NCBI GenBank assembly: GCA_902614085.1
Contig: CACMJS010000001.1
Coordinates: 487,127-551,126, forward strand
Reading direction: 5' to 3'
Length of the DNA: 64,000 nt
Source of the DNA: an uncultured Alphaproteobacteria bacterium
GTDB lineage: Bacteria; Pseudomonadota; Alphaproteobacteria; HIMB59; GCA-002718135
Positions within the stretch are counted from its first letter, which is position 1; each line of letters begins with the position of its first letter. The notes beneath the pieces were generated by a model. The model was not told the origin of the DNA, did not search any database, and saw nothing but the letters and a program-made list of their open reading frames with translations. This document shows, in pieces, positions 1 through 9,050 of this stretch. Both the position numbers and the translations under genes were made by a program.

Positions 1-2
1 CT

Positions 3-176
3 CCAGAGCTCATTGCAGGAAAAAATTGGAATGAACATGCTGAGAAATTTTTTGAACAAATGACATCTTTAGATGGCGTGCGTTTACCTGGACAACGAAG
101 ACATACTAATAGGCAAGATAAAGGCCCAAGACAAATTAATTCAGAGCTAATAGAAAAGATAAAGAGTCTAATCTAA
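3..176 (+). CDS. C-terminal end of Ldh-family (malate/L-lactate dehydrogenase type) oxidoreductase, partial
   Basis: The window opens inside this gene: one reading frame stays open from base 3 to a TAA at 174-176, giving the last 57 residues. The stretch GVRLPGQRRHTNR resembles the conserved C-terminal LPGERR-type motif of the Ldh/malate-L-lactate dehydrogenase family, NAD(P)H-dependent enzymes that reduce 2-oxo acids or cyclic imino acids. The catalytic part lies outside the window, so the substrate cannot be judged. A serine hydrolase starts only 7 bases downstream on the same strand, suggesting co-transcription. The family call rests on one motif. Confidence 0.55.
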   Translation, partial: PELIAGKNWNEHAEKFFEQMTSLDGVRLPGQRRHTNRQDKGPRQINSELIEKIKSLI

Positions 177-183
177 TCCATTT

Positions 184-1374
184 ATGGATAATATTAAATT
201 AGATTTTCAAAAACATATTGATGCAGGAAAATGTAATGGAGCTGAATGGATAATAAATCATAAAAATAATATTTATCATGAAGTAATTGGTTACAAAGAT
301 TTGGAATTAAAAAATAAGCTCAATAAAAATTCATATTATAGAATTTGGTCAATGACAAAGCCAATTATTGGTCTTGCAGCAATGCAATTAATTGAAAACA
401 ATTTCTTATCTCTTGATGATACTATAGATAAACATTTATCTAATTTTAAAAATTTAAAAAAACTTAGTAGTATTGAGAGTAACTTAAAAAATACAACTTC
501 TCTAGATAACAAACCTACTGTTAGACAACTTTTACAACATACAGCAGGCTTTACATATAACAGTTGCGATAATTTTTTAGCTCAAGAATATGAGGATAGA
601 AGTTTATTTCATTCTGCATCTTCAAGTTTGGAGGAAGAGATTAGTAAAATTTCTGAATTACCTCTTTTATATGAACCTGGTTCAAAATGGCATTATTCTA
701 TATCTATTGATGTTTTAGCTAGAATTATAGAAGTTGTAACAAAAGATAAAATTTTTGATGTTTTAAACGAAAATATTTTTTTACCTTTAGAAATGAATAA
801 TACAAATTTTTATATTGATGAAAATAATAATAGTCAGTTAGTTGAAACATTTGAATATAATAGTGATAAATTAAAACTAACAAATTTAAATTACGATAAA
901 AGAAAGTTAATATTATACGGGTACCCAACAAATAATAAAATTTATTCCAGAGGAGGCCATGGTTTGTTTTCTACAGCTGAAGATTATGAAAAATTTGCTA
1001 CAATGCTTATCGATGGTAAAAATAAAAATGGAAAAGAGCTTATTAATTCTCAAAGTTTAGAATTAATGCGAAATAATTCTTTAAATAAAGAGTTATTTCC
1101 AATTGAAATCACATCAATTAATACAAATAAAGATGCAGATTATGAAAATGATCTAGATGGATATGGTTGGGGCTTAGGATTTAGAGTGTTAATGAATAAT
1201 ACCTCTCAAAATAAGTTTGGTCCAGTTGGAGAATTTGGATGGTCAGGCTATGCAGCTACTTATTTTTTGGTAGATCCAAAAAATAATTTGTCAGCTGTTT
1301 TAATGATGCAAATTTTAGATGCTGATAAGAATATTAAAAAAGATTTTTACAATAATATCTTTAAAAATCTTTAA
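184..1374 (+). CDS. Serine hydrolase, beta-lactamase class C / esterase family
   Basis: A 396-residue protein with a beta-lactamase/D-Ala-D-Ala-peptidase fold. The nucleophile motif SxxK is SMTK (Ser56, Lys59), and a Tyr-Ser pair (Y171, within WHYSISIDVL) takes the place of the usual YxN catalytic tyrosine. A C-terminal GWSGYAATYF stretch sits where the third motif (HxG/KTG-like) is expected, followed by the usual FLVDPKNNL strand. There is no signal peptide, so it is probably a cytoplasmic esterase or amidase rather than a true beta-lactamase. Its stop overlaps the next start by one base (TAATG), implying translational coupling with the EamA transporter. The substrate is unknown. Confidence 0.8.
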   Translation: MDNIKLDFQKHIDAGKCNGAEWIINHKNNIYHEVIGYKDLELKNKLNKNSYYRIWSMTKPIIGLAAMQLIENNFLSLDDTIDKHLSNFKNLKKLSSIESNLKNTTSLDNKPTVRQLLQHTAGFTYNSCDNFLAQEYEDRSLFHSASSSLEEEISKISELPLLYEPGSKWHYSISIDVLARIIEVVTKDKIFDVLNENIFLPLEMNNTNFYIDENNNSQLVETFEYNSDKLKLTNLNYDKRKLILYGYPTNNKIYSRGGHGLFSTAEDYEKFATMLIDGKNKNGKELINSQSLELMRNNSLNKELFPIEITSINTNKDADYENDLDGYGWGLGFRVLMNNTSQNKFGPVGEFGWSGYAATYFLVDPKNNLSAVLMMQILDADKNIKKDFYNNIFKNL

Positions 1375-2234
1375 TGAACATGAAATCAAATCCCTATACC
1401 TATGGAATAATTTTAACTCTTTTAACTTATTTATCTTTTGGTATTTTAGATACAATTCAAAAAACAGCAGTTCAATACCACTCTGTTTTTGTATTATTAT
1501 TTGTTAAATTTACATTCTGTTTTATTTTTTCTTTTTTTATTGCAAAAAAAAATAAAGTTAAAAAATTTTATCTTTCAAATAATTACAAGATACAAATAAC
1601 TAGATGTATTTTATCTGTATGTGAATCTTGTTTTTTTGTATTGTCTTTTAGGCACTTAGCTCTAGCAGATGCTCACACTATAGGTTCTTTAGCTCCTGTT
1701 CTAGTTTTAGTTTTTTCTTATTTTATTTTAAAAGAAAAAATAAATTCAGCCACTTGGTTAGCAATTGGTGTAAGTTTTTGTGGAGTTATTCTAATCATGC
1801 GACCTGGACTAACAATATTTAATCCATATCTAATTATCCCATTGTGTGCTGCTTTTTTCTATTCACTATTTCAAATAGCAACAAGATTGAATGCTAAGTA
1901 TGATGATAATGAAACCATGTTATTCTACAATGGTCTCATAGGCGCTATTATTACATTTGTATTATCACTTTTTTTCTGGCAACCCTTACATTCATTTTCT
2001 TTTATTTTTTTTATTTTCTTAGGTATCTTTTTTTGTACTGGGTTATTTTTACAAATTAAGGCATTGAGTGTTACACCAGCAAGTATTTTAGCACCTTATA
2101 ATTATACTATAATTGTTTGGGGGATAATTTTTGGTTTATTAGTATATGGAGAAGTCCCAGATATATTTACAATCATAGGAGCAATAATTATTGTTTCATC
2201 AGGAATTTTTATATTTCGATATTCTTATAATTAG
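1374..2234 (+). CDS. EamA/DMT-family transporter
   Basis: A 286-residue, very hydrophobic protein with about ten predicted membrane segments arranged as two EamA repeats. The first half carries ADAHTIGSLAPVLVLVFSYF and an FxLKEKI loop; the second carries the matching ALSVTPASILAPYNY and VYGEVPD stretch. The DMT superfamily exports or exchanges small metabolites, often amino acids or nucleosides, across the inner membrane. The ATG overlaps the stop of the upstream serine hydrolase by one base, so the pair is likely co-translated. Substrate is unknown. Confidence 0.85.
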   Translation: MNMKSNPYTYGIILTLLTYLSFGILDTIQKTAVQYHSVFVLLFVKFTFCFIFSFFIAKKNKVKKFYLSNNYKIQITRCILSVCESCFFVLSFRHLALADAHTIGSLAPVLVLVFSYFILKEKINSATWLAIGVSFCGVILIMRPGLTIFNPYLIIPLCAAFFYSLFQIATRLNAKYDDNETMLFYNGLIGAIITFVLSLFFWQPLHSFSFIFFIFLGIFFCTGLFLQIKALSVTPASILAPYNYTIIVWGIIFGLLVYGEVPDIFTIIGAIIIVSSGIFIFRYSYN

Positions 2235-2283
2235 CTTTGATTTCTTTGTATCATTTAAAATATTAATGTTATAAATTTATACT

Positions 2284-3768
2284 ATGTTTATAGGAATAGA
2301 TCTTGGAACTTCATCAATCAAAATGATTTTAATTGATCAAAGTCAAAACATTCTTGCAACAGCTAACTCAAGTCTCACTGTACAATCTCCACAAGATGGC
2401 TTTAGTGAACAAAATCCACAAGAATGGATTGATTCTACAATGGAATGCTTGGAAGCTTTAAAGTTAAAAAAACCAAAAGAATTTTCACAAACGATTTCTA
2501 TAGGTATATCCGGTCATATGCATGGAGCTACTTTAATAGACAATAATGGAAAAGTTATTAGACCATGCATTCTTTGGAATGATACAAGATCATATCAAGA
2601 ATGTGAAGAATTTGAAAAACAAAATTTTGATGTACGATCAATCTCAGGAAATATTACTATGCCTGGTTTTACTGCACCAAAAATAAATTGGATAAAAAAT
2701 AATGAAATAGATAATTTTAAAAAGATTTTCAAAGTTTTACTGCCTAAAGATTACTTACGGTTCGTTCTTACTGGTGAATTTTTTTCGGAAATGTCAGACG
2801 CTTCTGGAACATTATGGTTAGATATTCAAAAAAGAAAATGGTCTAATCAACTTTTATCTTGTTCGTATTTAGAAGAAAAACATATGCCAGATCTAGTGGA
2901 AGGGAATGAACAGACTGGTTTTTTAAAAAAAGAATTAAAAGAGAAATTTAGTTTTAATTATAATGTAAAAGTTGTTGGAGGAGCGGGTGATAACGCAGCC
3001 GCAGCAACTGGTATGGGTATAACAAATAAAAATCAATCTTTTATATCTCTTGGCACTTCAGGGGTTTTTTTTACTCCAACTGATAATTTTTTGAGCAATA
3101 CAGGTGATGCAGTTCATTCATTTTGTCATTGTTTACCAAATAAATGGCACCTAATGTCTGTTATGTTAAGTGCAAGTAATTGTTTAGATTGGATTTGTTC
3201 CATTACCAATACTTCAATTGCTGAAACACTTAAAAATATAGATAACTTTTATAAAGATAAAAATTCAATAAAAAACTCTTCTTATTTTTTACCTTATTTA
3301 TCTGGAGAAAGAACCCCACATAATGATCCGCATATTAGAGGTTCGTTCCACTCTATAAAAACAACCACAAATTCAACAGATTTACAATATGCAGTAATTG
3401 AAGGTGTAAGTTTTGGAATACTAGATGGAGTAAATTCTATTTTGAAAGTTAATAATAACTTTGATACCATTTTTATGGTTGGAGGAGGTTCAAAAAGTTC
3501 ATTTTGGATTGAATTGCTTGCATCACTATTAAATAGAAAATTAAGTGTTTGCGAGCAAAGTGAATTTGGTGCCGCCCTTGGTGTAGCGAGATTAGCTATG
3601 TATCAGGATGACACAATTGATAATAAAGAAAATATTGTTAGTGAAATAAAAATCAGTAAAACTTATGAACCTAACAAAGATAACATAGATCTTTTATTAC
3701 AAAGGTATTCTATTTGGAAAGATTTGTATAAAAGTAACAATAAAGTTGCTGAAAATTTAAATTTTTAG
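2284..3768 (+). CDS. xylB: Xylulokinase (FGGY carbohydrate kinase)
   Basis: 494 residues, the usual length for FGGY kinases. The N-terminal phosphate-binding strand is FIGIDLGTSSIKMIL, followed by SGHMHGATLID (xylulokinases have G-Q-M-H-G here) and WNDTRS. The C-terminal half has SGERTPHNDPHIRG, typical of xylulokinase, and the nucleotide-binding GGGSKSSFW. It should phosphorylate D-xylulose, or a close ketopentose, to enter the pentose phosphate pathway in the cytoplasm. No xylose isomerase or sugar transporter is next to it; the gene stands 49 bases after the EamA transporter. Substrate specificity within FGGY kinases is only moderately certain. Confidence 0.85.
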   Translation: MFIGIDLGTSSIKMILIDQSQNILATANSSLTVQSPQDGFSEQNPQEWIDSTMECLEALKLKKPKEFSQTISIGISGHMHGATLIDNNGKVIRPCILWNDTRSYQECEEFEKQNFDVRSISGNITMPGFTAPKINWIKNNEIDNFKKIFKVLLPKDYLRFVLTGEFFSEMSDASGTLWLDIQKRKWSNQLLSCSYLEEKHMPDLVEGNEQTGFLKKELKEKFSFNYNVKVVGGAGDNAAAATGMGITNKNQSFISLGTSGVFFTPTDNFLSNTGDAVHSFCHCLPNKWHLMSVMLSASNCLDWICSITNTSIAETLKNIDNFYKDKNSIKNSSYFLPYLSGERTPHNDPHIRGSFHSIKTTTNSTDLQYAVIEGVSFGILDGVNSILKVNNNFDTIFMVGGGSKSSFWIELLASLLNRKLSVCEQSEFGAALGVARLAMYQDDTIDNKENIVSEIKISKTYEPNKDNIDLLLQRYSIWKDLYKSNNKVAENLNF

Positions 3769-3787
3769 TAAATTTTTAAAAAATTAA

Positions 3788-4351
3788 TTATTCTTTAAAT
3801 AGAAAAATATTTGCTTTTATCTTTATTTCATCTTTGAGAATTGTTGTGTTTTTCCAATTCCCAGTTCCAATATCAAAGTCATTTCTAGAAAAAGATACAT
3901 CACTTTTTACCTGAACTAACTCACTAGCTAATTTTATAACTTCAATATCAATAGGAATATTTTGACTTTTGCCCTTTATTGTTAACTCACCCATCAAATT
4001 AATTTTTTTATCTTCATATTTAAATTTGAAATTATTTGTATCAATAAGACCTAAAGGAAATTTTTTAGCATCAAAAAAAACTTCACTAAGAACTAAATCT
4101 TTATATCGTTTGTAATTTATATCTAAACTATCAATTCTAACATTTATAAGTGCCTTATTATTATTTTGATTTGATAAATCTAAAGAAACAAAACCATCAA
4201 ATTCATCAAATTTACCGATGACATTATTCGCAAACAAAACTGGAACTTCAAATTCTATGCTAGAAATGTTTTTATCAATAGTCCATAAATCGTTAGCTTC
4301 ACTCTGCATGCAATACAGAAATATAAAAAATAAACTAAATATTACTTTCAA
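3788..4351 (-). CDS. YceI-family periplasmic protein
   Basis: 187 residues with a signal peptide (about 1-19, hydrophobic core then S-E-A) and a YceI-type lipocalin-like barrel: WTIDKNISSIEFEV at the start, the GKFDEFDG turn, then LTIKGKSQNIPIDIEV and FSRNDFDIGTGNWKNTTILKDEIKI at the end. YceI proteins bind isoprenoid-like lipids in the periplasm; their physiological role is poorly defined. The start overlaps the 3' end of rnhA by 17 bases, so it is the last gene of the ispH-thrB-rnhA run. It is convergent with xylB, 19 bases away, and no clear terminator lies between them. Confidence 0.8.
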   Translation of the reverse strand: MKVIFSLFFIFLYCMQSEANDLWTIDKNISSIEFEVPVLFANNVIGKFDEFDGFVSLDLSNQNNNKALINVRIDSLDINYKRYKDLVLSEVFFDAKKFPLGLIDTNNFKFKYEDKKINLMGELTIKGKSQNIPIDIEVIKLASELVQVKSDVSFSRNDFDIGTGNWKNTTILKDEIKIKANIFLFKE

Positions 4352-4763
4352 TATATTTCCTTGCTAGTTCATCTGCTTTTTCATTGAATTCGAAACCTGC
4401 GTGTCCTTTAATCCATTTCCATGTTACATTATGTTTATTAATTAGATTATCTAATTGCATCCATAATTCTTTATTTTTCACTATTTTTTTTGTTGAAGTT
4501 TTCCATCCATTTTTTTTCCAATTTATAATCCATGATTCAATACCATCCTTTACATATTTGCTATCGGTATAAATGATTAAATCTTTTTTTATCTCAAAAT
4601 ATTCCAGTGCTTTTATTGCTGCTGTAAGTTCCATTTTATTATTTGTTGTGTTTTGATCTCCACCATTTAATAATATTTCTCTATTATTTTCTAATATTAC
4701 AACCCCCCATCCACCTATACCCGGATTCCCAGAACATGCACCGTCTGTATAAATATTAATCAT
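4335..4763 (-). CDS. rnhA: Ribonuclease HI
   Basis: 142 residues, typical of bacterial RNase HI, which cleaves the RNA strand of RNA-DNA hybrids. All catalytic carboxylates are visible: Asp7 (IYTDGACSGNPG), Glu45 (NNKMELTAAI), Asp67 (IIYTDSKYV) and Asp131 (EKADELAR), plus the assisting His121 in IKGHAG. The basic handle region WIINWKKNGWKTSTKK is present. The start overlaps the thrB stop by one base, matching the common alphaproteobacterial ispH-thrB-rnhA order and suggesting translational coupling. Confidence 0.97.
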   Translation of the reverse strand: MINIYTDGACSGNPGIGGWGVVILENNREILLNGGDQNTTNNKMELTAAIKALEYFEIKKDLIIYTDSKYVKDGIESWIINWKKNGWKTSTKKIVKNKELWMQLDNLINKHNVTWKWIKGHAGFEFNEKADELARKYIESNI

Positions 4764-5713
4764 TATTCAAAAATATCATTTTGTTGATGCCAGCTTAAAA
4801 TATTCAAATATTCGAATGGATCTTTTTTAATAACTACTGCATTAGGCGGATGAAAAATATAATCGTGCACTCTAGTACATAATATTCTAACAGCTGCAGC
4901 TCTTAATAAAATATTTAATGATTTCTTCTCAAGATCACTTAATTCTCTCAACTTTTGATATTCCTCAAGAATTATCAAGCAGTTCTCTTTGTTAAAGTTT
5001 TGTCCATTTTCACTAAAGCACCAATCATTAATAACTATGGCTAAATCGTAAATATAAAAATAATAACATGCAAAATAGAAATCTATTACTCCAGAAATTT
5101 TTTTATCTTTAAAAAAAATATTATCTCTAAACAAATCAGCATGTATGACACCACAAGGAATATTTACTGGCCAATAATTTTCTAAATAGTCTATTTCATT
5201 TTTTAACAAATACATTGTTTCATTAAACTTATTGGATTTATTCTTAAGGCACTTGTTATAAATTTCTTTCCAATCCTTTAAATCTAAACTGTTAGGTCTT
5301 TTTTCATCAAAATTTATGGTAAGATTATGTAAATTAGCAATCATCTTTCCAACCTCTCTACACATTTCCAAGTTAGGTTTTTCAATACTTTTACCTTCTA
5401 GAAAAGATATAATAACAGCTGTTTTATTTTTTATTCTTTTTAAAATTTTTCCATTTTTATCTGAGATAGCTTTTGGACATTTAAAATTATTTTTATTTAA
5501 AAAGTTTTTTAAATTTATAAAAAATGGTAATTCTTCCTCAGTTACTCTTTTTTCAAAAATTGTTAAAATATATGGTTGATTATTACAAAAAATTTTAAAA
5601 TTTGAGTTTTCTATACCATCTACTATTTCTTCGAAGTTATCTAAATTTCCAATTGAGTACTCAGAGATGAAGTTTTCAATATCTTCTTTAAGTAATTTAG
5701 TAAAGACTGCCAT
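4763..5713 (-). CDS. thrB: Homoserine kinase (APH-fold ThrB)
   Basis: 316 residues. It belongs to the aminoglycoside-phosphotransferase-like homoserine kinases used by Alphaproteobacteria, not the GHMP type of E. coli. The N-terminus MAVFTKLLKEDIENFISEY and the catalytic GVIHADLFRDNIFF loop followed by GVIDFYFA (metal-binding Asp) are characteristic. It phosphorylates L-homoserine in threonine synthesis. It lies 3 bases downstream of ispH and overlaps rnhA by one base, the standard alphaproteobacterial arrangement, which supports the substrate call. Confidence 0.93.
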   Translation of the reverse strand: MAVFTKLLKEDIENFISEYSIGNLDNFEEIVDGIENSNFKIFCNNQPYILTIFEKRVTEEELPFFINLKNFLNKNNFKCPKAISDKNGKILKRIKNKTAVIISFLEGKSIEKPNLEMCREVGKMIANLHNLTINFDEKRPNSLDLKDWKEIYNKCLKNKSNKFNETMYLLKNEIDYLENYWPVNIPCGVIHADLFRDNIFFKDKKISGVIDFYFACYYFYIYDLAIVINDWCFSENGQNFNKENCLIILEEYQKLRELSDLEKKSLNILLRAAAVRILCTRVHDYIFHPPNAVVIKKDPFEYLNILSWHQQNDIFE

Positions 5714-5716
5714 CTT

Positions 5717-6658
5717 CTATACGTTTAATTTTTGTGGTACTTTAAAAAATACATCTTCTTTTTGATAAGACCCTTCATTCACATGTATTTCAAAATTTTG
5801 TTTTAAATTATCAAGAAGTTTTTTAACAAGTACTTCTGGTGATGATGCACTTGCTGTTATTCCTATATTTTCAGATTCTTGAAATATATTTAAATTTAAG
5901 GAATCTACATCTTCTACTAAAATAGCTTTTTTTGATCCATAATTTTTTGCTACTTCAACTAATCTTAAAGAATTTGATGAGTTACTTGCACCAATTACTA
6001 AAAAATAATCACATTGATTCGCTATCTTTTTGACTGCTTCTTGTCTATTTGTTGTTGCATAACAAATATCATTTTTTTTTGGTTCTATGACATTCCTAAA
6101 ATGTAATTTTATCTCTTTTATTATATCTTTAGTATCATCTACTGATAGCGTTGTCTGAGTAACATATGCAATTTCATCATTTTGCTTAAAAGGTAATTTT
6201 TTTACATCTTCAACTTTTTCTACTAAATGAATTTTTTTATCTGTTTGCCCCATCGTTCCAATAACTTCAGGATGATTTCTATGACCAATTAAAATTACTG
6301 GCAGATTTTTTTTATCAAAATTTTCAACTTCTTTATGGATTTTACTAACAAGTGGGCATGTTGCATCATAATATACTAAATTTAAACTTAATGCTTCCTC
6401 TGGGACTGCTTTTGGAACACCGTGTGCAGAAAAGATAACCGGTCTGCTTTTATCTTCAATCTCATTCAATTCTTCTACAAAAATAGCTCCTTGTGCTTTA
6501 AGATTTTCAACAACAAATTTATTATGAACTATTTCATGGCGAACATATACTGGGGCGCCATATTTTTTTAAAGCACCATTAACCATTTCTATTGCTCTAT
6601 CTACTCCTGCACAAAATCCACGCGGTCCTGCTAGATAGATATTAAGTTTTTTCGACAT
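5717..6658 (-). CDS. ispH: 4-hydroxy-3-methylbut-2-enyl diphosphate reductase
   Basis: 313 residues. IspH performs the last step of the MEP pathway, reducing HMBPP to IPP and DMAPP with a 4Fe-4S cluster. The three cluster cysteines are visible: Cys16 (GPRGFCAGVDRAI), Cys101 (YYDATCPLVSKIH) and Cys199 (NDICYATTNRQEAV). The conserved HGVP and GHRNHPEVIGT stretches are present. It heads a minus-strand run with thrB and rnhA and is separated from the upstream atpF by 111 AT-rich bases that could hold its promoter. Together with ispE at 36948 it places isoprenoid synthesis on the non-mevalonate route. Confidence 0.97.
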   Translation of the reverse strand: MSKKLNIYLAGPRGFCAGVDRAIEMVNGALKKYGAPVYVRHEIVHNKFVVENLKAQGAIFVEELNEIEDKSRPVIFSAHGVPKAVPEEALSLNLVYYDATCPLVSKIHKEVENFDKKNLPVILIGHRNHPEVIGTMGQTDKKIHLVEKVEDVKKLPFKQNDEIAYVTQTTLSVDDTKDIIKEIKLHFRNVIEPKKNDICYATTNRQEAVKKIANQCDYFLVIGASNSSNSLRLVEVAKNYGSKKAILVEDVDSLNLNIFQESENIGITASASSPEVLVKKLLDNLKQNFEIHVNEGSYQKEDVFFKVPQKLNV

Positions 6659-6769
6659 TTAAATTTGCTAAAATTAATTTCAGTAAATTAATAATACTAT
6701 AGATTTTAAAATCTTTTAATATTAATTTATTAATATTGTACCTAAATTTTAGAATGAGTAAATTTACTC

Positions 6770-7255
6770 CTAGTTCTTTAGAACAGAGTTAAATTGGTTG
6801 ATTGATTCTTGAATTAAAGCAGATTTTTTATCCTTACTGAGATTTTGAAGCAGAATATTTTTGGTAGCCTCTATTGCAACACTTGAAATATAATTTTTTA
6901 TTGAATTATTGGTATCTCGAACTAATTGCTCAATCTTATTTTCAGCTAATATTTTTCTTTTATCAATTTGGTCAGATAATTTTGAGCTAGATATGTCTTT
7001 TAGGTCAGCAATTCTTTTTTCAGATTCAGAGTTTAGACTTTGTATTTCTTTTTCTACTTTAGCTTCTCTTTCTTTTATTTCATCTAATGCTTTTTGAGCT
7101 TCATTTTTCAAATTCTCTACTTCATCTATTTTATTTTTTATATCATTGATTTGTGCATCCAAACTAGATGCAAGAATTTTTCTTACTGGATTAAAAATAG
7201 CTGCAATAAATAAAATAAAAGATACTGCTACCCAAAATTGAGGATCAGCAAACAT
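6770..7255 (-). CDS. atpF: F0F1 ATP synthase subunit b
   Basis: 161 residues: one N-terminal membrane helix (FWVAVSFILFIAAIFNP) and a long charged, helical cytoplasmic stalk. Subunit b forms the peripheral stator linking F0 to F1. It is the last gene of the F0 operon, and its start overlaps the stop of the b' gene by one base. Assignment of this copy as b rather than b' follows from the order atpE-atpF'-atpF usual in Alphaproteobacteria; sequence alone separates the two poorly. A perfect 14-bp palindrome (6756-6769) abuts its stop codon. Confidence 0.9.
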   Translation of the reverse strand: MFADPQFWVAVSFILFIAAIFNPVRKILASSLDAQINDIKNKIDEVENLKNEAQKALDEIKEREAKVEKEIQSLNSESEKRIADLKDISSSKLSDQIDKRKILAENKIEQLVRDTNNSIKNYISSVAIEATKNILLQNLSKDKKSALIQESINQFNSVLKN

Positions 7256-7746
7256 TAATTAAAAGTACCTTTTTGTGTTTCAATAACTTTACTTAGCTCA
7301 TTGTCTGTCAATTCCATATCTGTTATTTTACCAACAGTTAGTTTTGTAATATTAGCTATTTCGTTATTGATATTTTTCATTTGATCTTCTTTACTTTTTA
7401 AAATTTCTTTTTCTGCATCAGAAACTTTTTTTTCTAGATCTTTATCAAGTGAAGAAAGTTGAGAAGAAACATTTTCTTGTAAAGAATTGATTGTTTCTTT
7501 AATTTTTTCATCTGTTTCTAGTTTGGCTTTATTTATTTGATCATTTATTTTTTTTTCAATTTCCATTGCCTGTTGTCGAAGCTCTTTTGCTGAAGATAAA
7601 CTTTCATCTATTTTATTTTGTCTTTTTTCTAATACTGAAGCTATTCTAGGAAGAGATACTCTCCATAAAAAAACAAATAGAAAAGTAAAGAATACAGCTA
7701 ACCAAAAGAGCTGTGAAACAAAAAACTCTGGATTTAATTGAGGCAT
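7255..7746 (-). CDS. atpF': F0F1 ATP synthase subunit b'
   Basis: 163 residues with an N-terminal membrane helix (FFVSQLFWLAVFFTFLFVFLW) followed by PRIASVLEKRQNKIDESL, the conserved entry into the b/b' stalk, then a long polar coiled coil. Photosynthetic bacteria and Alphaproteobacteria carry two different b-type subunits (b and b') that heterodimerise in the stator. The position directly after atpE is usual for b'. It is separated from atpE by 17 bases and overlaps the following atpF by one base. Confidence 0.9.
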   Translation of the reverse strand: MPQLNPEFFVSQLFWLAVFFTFLFVFLWRVSLPRIASVLEKRQNKIDESLSSAKELRQQAMEIEKKINDQINKAKLETDEKIKETINSLQENVSSQLSSLDKDLEKKVSDAEKEILKSKEDQMKNINNEIANITKLTVGKITDMELTDNELSKVIETQKGTFN

Positions 7747-7763
7747 TAATTAATTATTGTGAT

Positions 7764-7988
7764 CTATCCAAACAAAATAACTAACGCAATAACTAGTGCA
7801 AAAAGTGCAATTGCTTCAACTAATGCGAAACCTAACATTGTCATTGTAAAAACTTCACCTCTCGCTGCTGGATTTCTTCCAACTGCTTGAATAAAAGATG
7901 AGAAAATATTTCCAATTCCAATACCTGATCCAATAACACCGATAACGGCTAGACCCGCTCCGATTACTTTTGCTGCTTCAATTTCCAT
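7764..7988 (-). CDS. atpE: F0F1 ATP synthase subunit c
   Basis: 74 residues forming two membrane helices joined by the polar loop GRNPAARGE. The glycine-rich first helix (GSGIGIGN) is typical, and the proton-binding carboxylate is Glu58 (GFALVEAIALF). I see no added polar ligands in helix 1 that would indicate a Na+-type ring. The gene has the strongest ribosome-binding site I noticed in this block (AGGAGG 4 bases before the ATG), fitting the need to make many c subunits per complex. Confidence 0.96.
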   Translation of the reverse strand: MEIEAAKVIGAGLAVIGVIGSGIGIGNIFSSFIQAVGRNPAARGEVFTMTMLGFALVEAIALFALVIALVILFG

Positions 7989-7992
7989 AAGA

Positions 7993-7998
7993 CCTCCT
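7993..7998 (-). promoter_or_regulatory. Strong Shine-Dalgarno of atpE
   Basis: On the minus strand AGGAGG is followed by TCTT and the atpE ATG. Most starts in this window have only weak or no purine-rich leader, so a full consensus site here is notable and fits the high c-ring stoichiometry. Confidence 0.8.
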
Positions 7999-8006
7999 AT
8001 TTTAAA

Positions 8007-8741
8007 TTAATGTAAATGATAAGCATCGTTAATATATAAACACGTCAATATTGCAAACACATATGCTTGCAAAAAAGCAATTAAAATTTCTAATCCTGTT
8101 AAAGCTACAATGAAAGCTAAAGGAAAAACTCCTGTAAAAAATGGCATTGAAACAACAAAGCCCGCGAATACTTTTAGTAGTGTGTGACCAGCAAGCATGT
8201 TTGCAAATAATCTAACTGATAAACTTATAGGTCTTGATAAATAAGAAATTACCTCAATAGGAATAAGTAGCGGATGCATGTAAAATGGAACACCTGGTAT
8301 GTAAAAGAAAGTAAAAAATTTAATACCATGGTTAATAAATCCTAGAATAGTTACACCAATAAATACAACTGCTGCTAACGCAAATGTAACAATAATATGA
8401 CTCGTGAAAGTAAATTGGTATGGTATCATACCAACCATATTGCCAATTAATACAAACATGAATAAAGAGAAAACAAATGGGAAGTATCTTTTTCCATTAT
8501 CTCCAACTGTATCAGAGAGAAGCTGAGCTATAAAATTATACATCAATTCTGAAATAAGCTGCAACCTAGAAGGGATGATTGATCTTGTATTCACTGTTAA
8601 AGTTAAAAAAAGAGTGATTACTAAAACAGTAATCAGCATAGCAAAAGATGAATTTGTAAACGAAATATTATAGCCACCAAGCTCAATATTAGATATTGGA
8701 TCAATTTCAAACTGCTTTAGTGGACTGTCTTTTGCGGCCAT
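8007..8741 (-). CDS. atpB: F0F1 ATP synthase subunit a
   Basis: 244 residues with five to six membrane helices. The essential arginine of the proton half-channel lies in SLSVRLFANMLAGHTLL, followed by the late helix GLEILIAFLQAYVFAILTCLYIN, both signatures of subunit a. The N-terminal PLKQFEIDPISNIELGG stretch is typical of alphaproteobacterial AtpB. It sits between atpI and atpE in a separate F0 operon; the F1 genes (atpHAGDC) are not in the window, as usual for this class. Confidence 0.97.
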   Translation of the reverse strand: MAAKDSPLKQFEIDPISNIELGGYNISFTNSSFAMLITVLVITLFLTLTVNTRSIIPSRLQLISELMYNFIAQLLSDTVGDNGKRYFPFVFSLFMFVLIGNMVGMIPYQFTFTSHIIVTFALAAVVFIGVTILGFINHGIKFFTFFYIPGVPFYMHPLLIPIEVISYLSRPISLSVRLFANMLAGHTLLKVFAGFVVSMPFFTGVFPLAFIVALTGLEILIAFLQAYVFAILTCLYINDAYHLH

Positions 8742-8762
8742 AATTGTTATTGAATATTAAAA

Positions 8763-9050
8763 TTACCTTTGCTTTTCAATGCGACGCATTACACGATAAA
8801 CGTTCAAAAATCCAGCTAATGCCCCAAATATGAAGAAAATAATTAACCCTATTGGTTTAGTATTGAAGTAATTATCCACAATAAGCCCAATTCCAACTCC
8901 AACAACTAATGCAGCTATAATTTCTGTACTAATTTTAAAACCAAATCCAGCACCACTTTCTTTTTTTTTAATGTTAGGCTCTTTGTTTTGGTTGTCTAAA
9001 TTATCAATTTTTTTTGCTAATTCTTCTAAATTTTTATTTTTATAATTCAT
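8763..9050 (-). CDS. atpI: AtpI/Gene1-family ATP synthase assembly protein
   Basis: 95 residues: a charged N-terminal 40 residues followed by two membrane helices (IIAALVVGVGIGLIVDNYF and GLIIFFIFGALAGFLNVYRV). AtpI-type proteins help assemble the c-ring and may handle Mg2+; they precede atpB in alphaproteobacterial F0 operons, as here. The ATG overlaps the end of smc by 11 bases, so smc and the F0 genes may share a transcript. Confidence 0.88.
   Translation of the reverse strand: MNYKNKNLEELAKKIDNLDNQNKEPNIKKKESGAGFGFKISTEIIAALVVGVGIGLIVDNYFNTKPIGLIIFFIFGALAGFLNVYRVMRRIEKQR

Noticed and set aside
6718-6737. AATATTAA-TTTA-TTAATATT hairpin between ispH and atpF
   Set aside because: Stem is A/T only and too weak to support a terminator call.
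6756-6769. Perfect palindrome GAGTAAATTTACTC directly after the atpF stop
   Set aside because: A hairpin with no loop and no following U-tract; may be a chance palindrome in AT-rich DNA.
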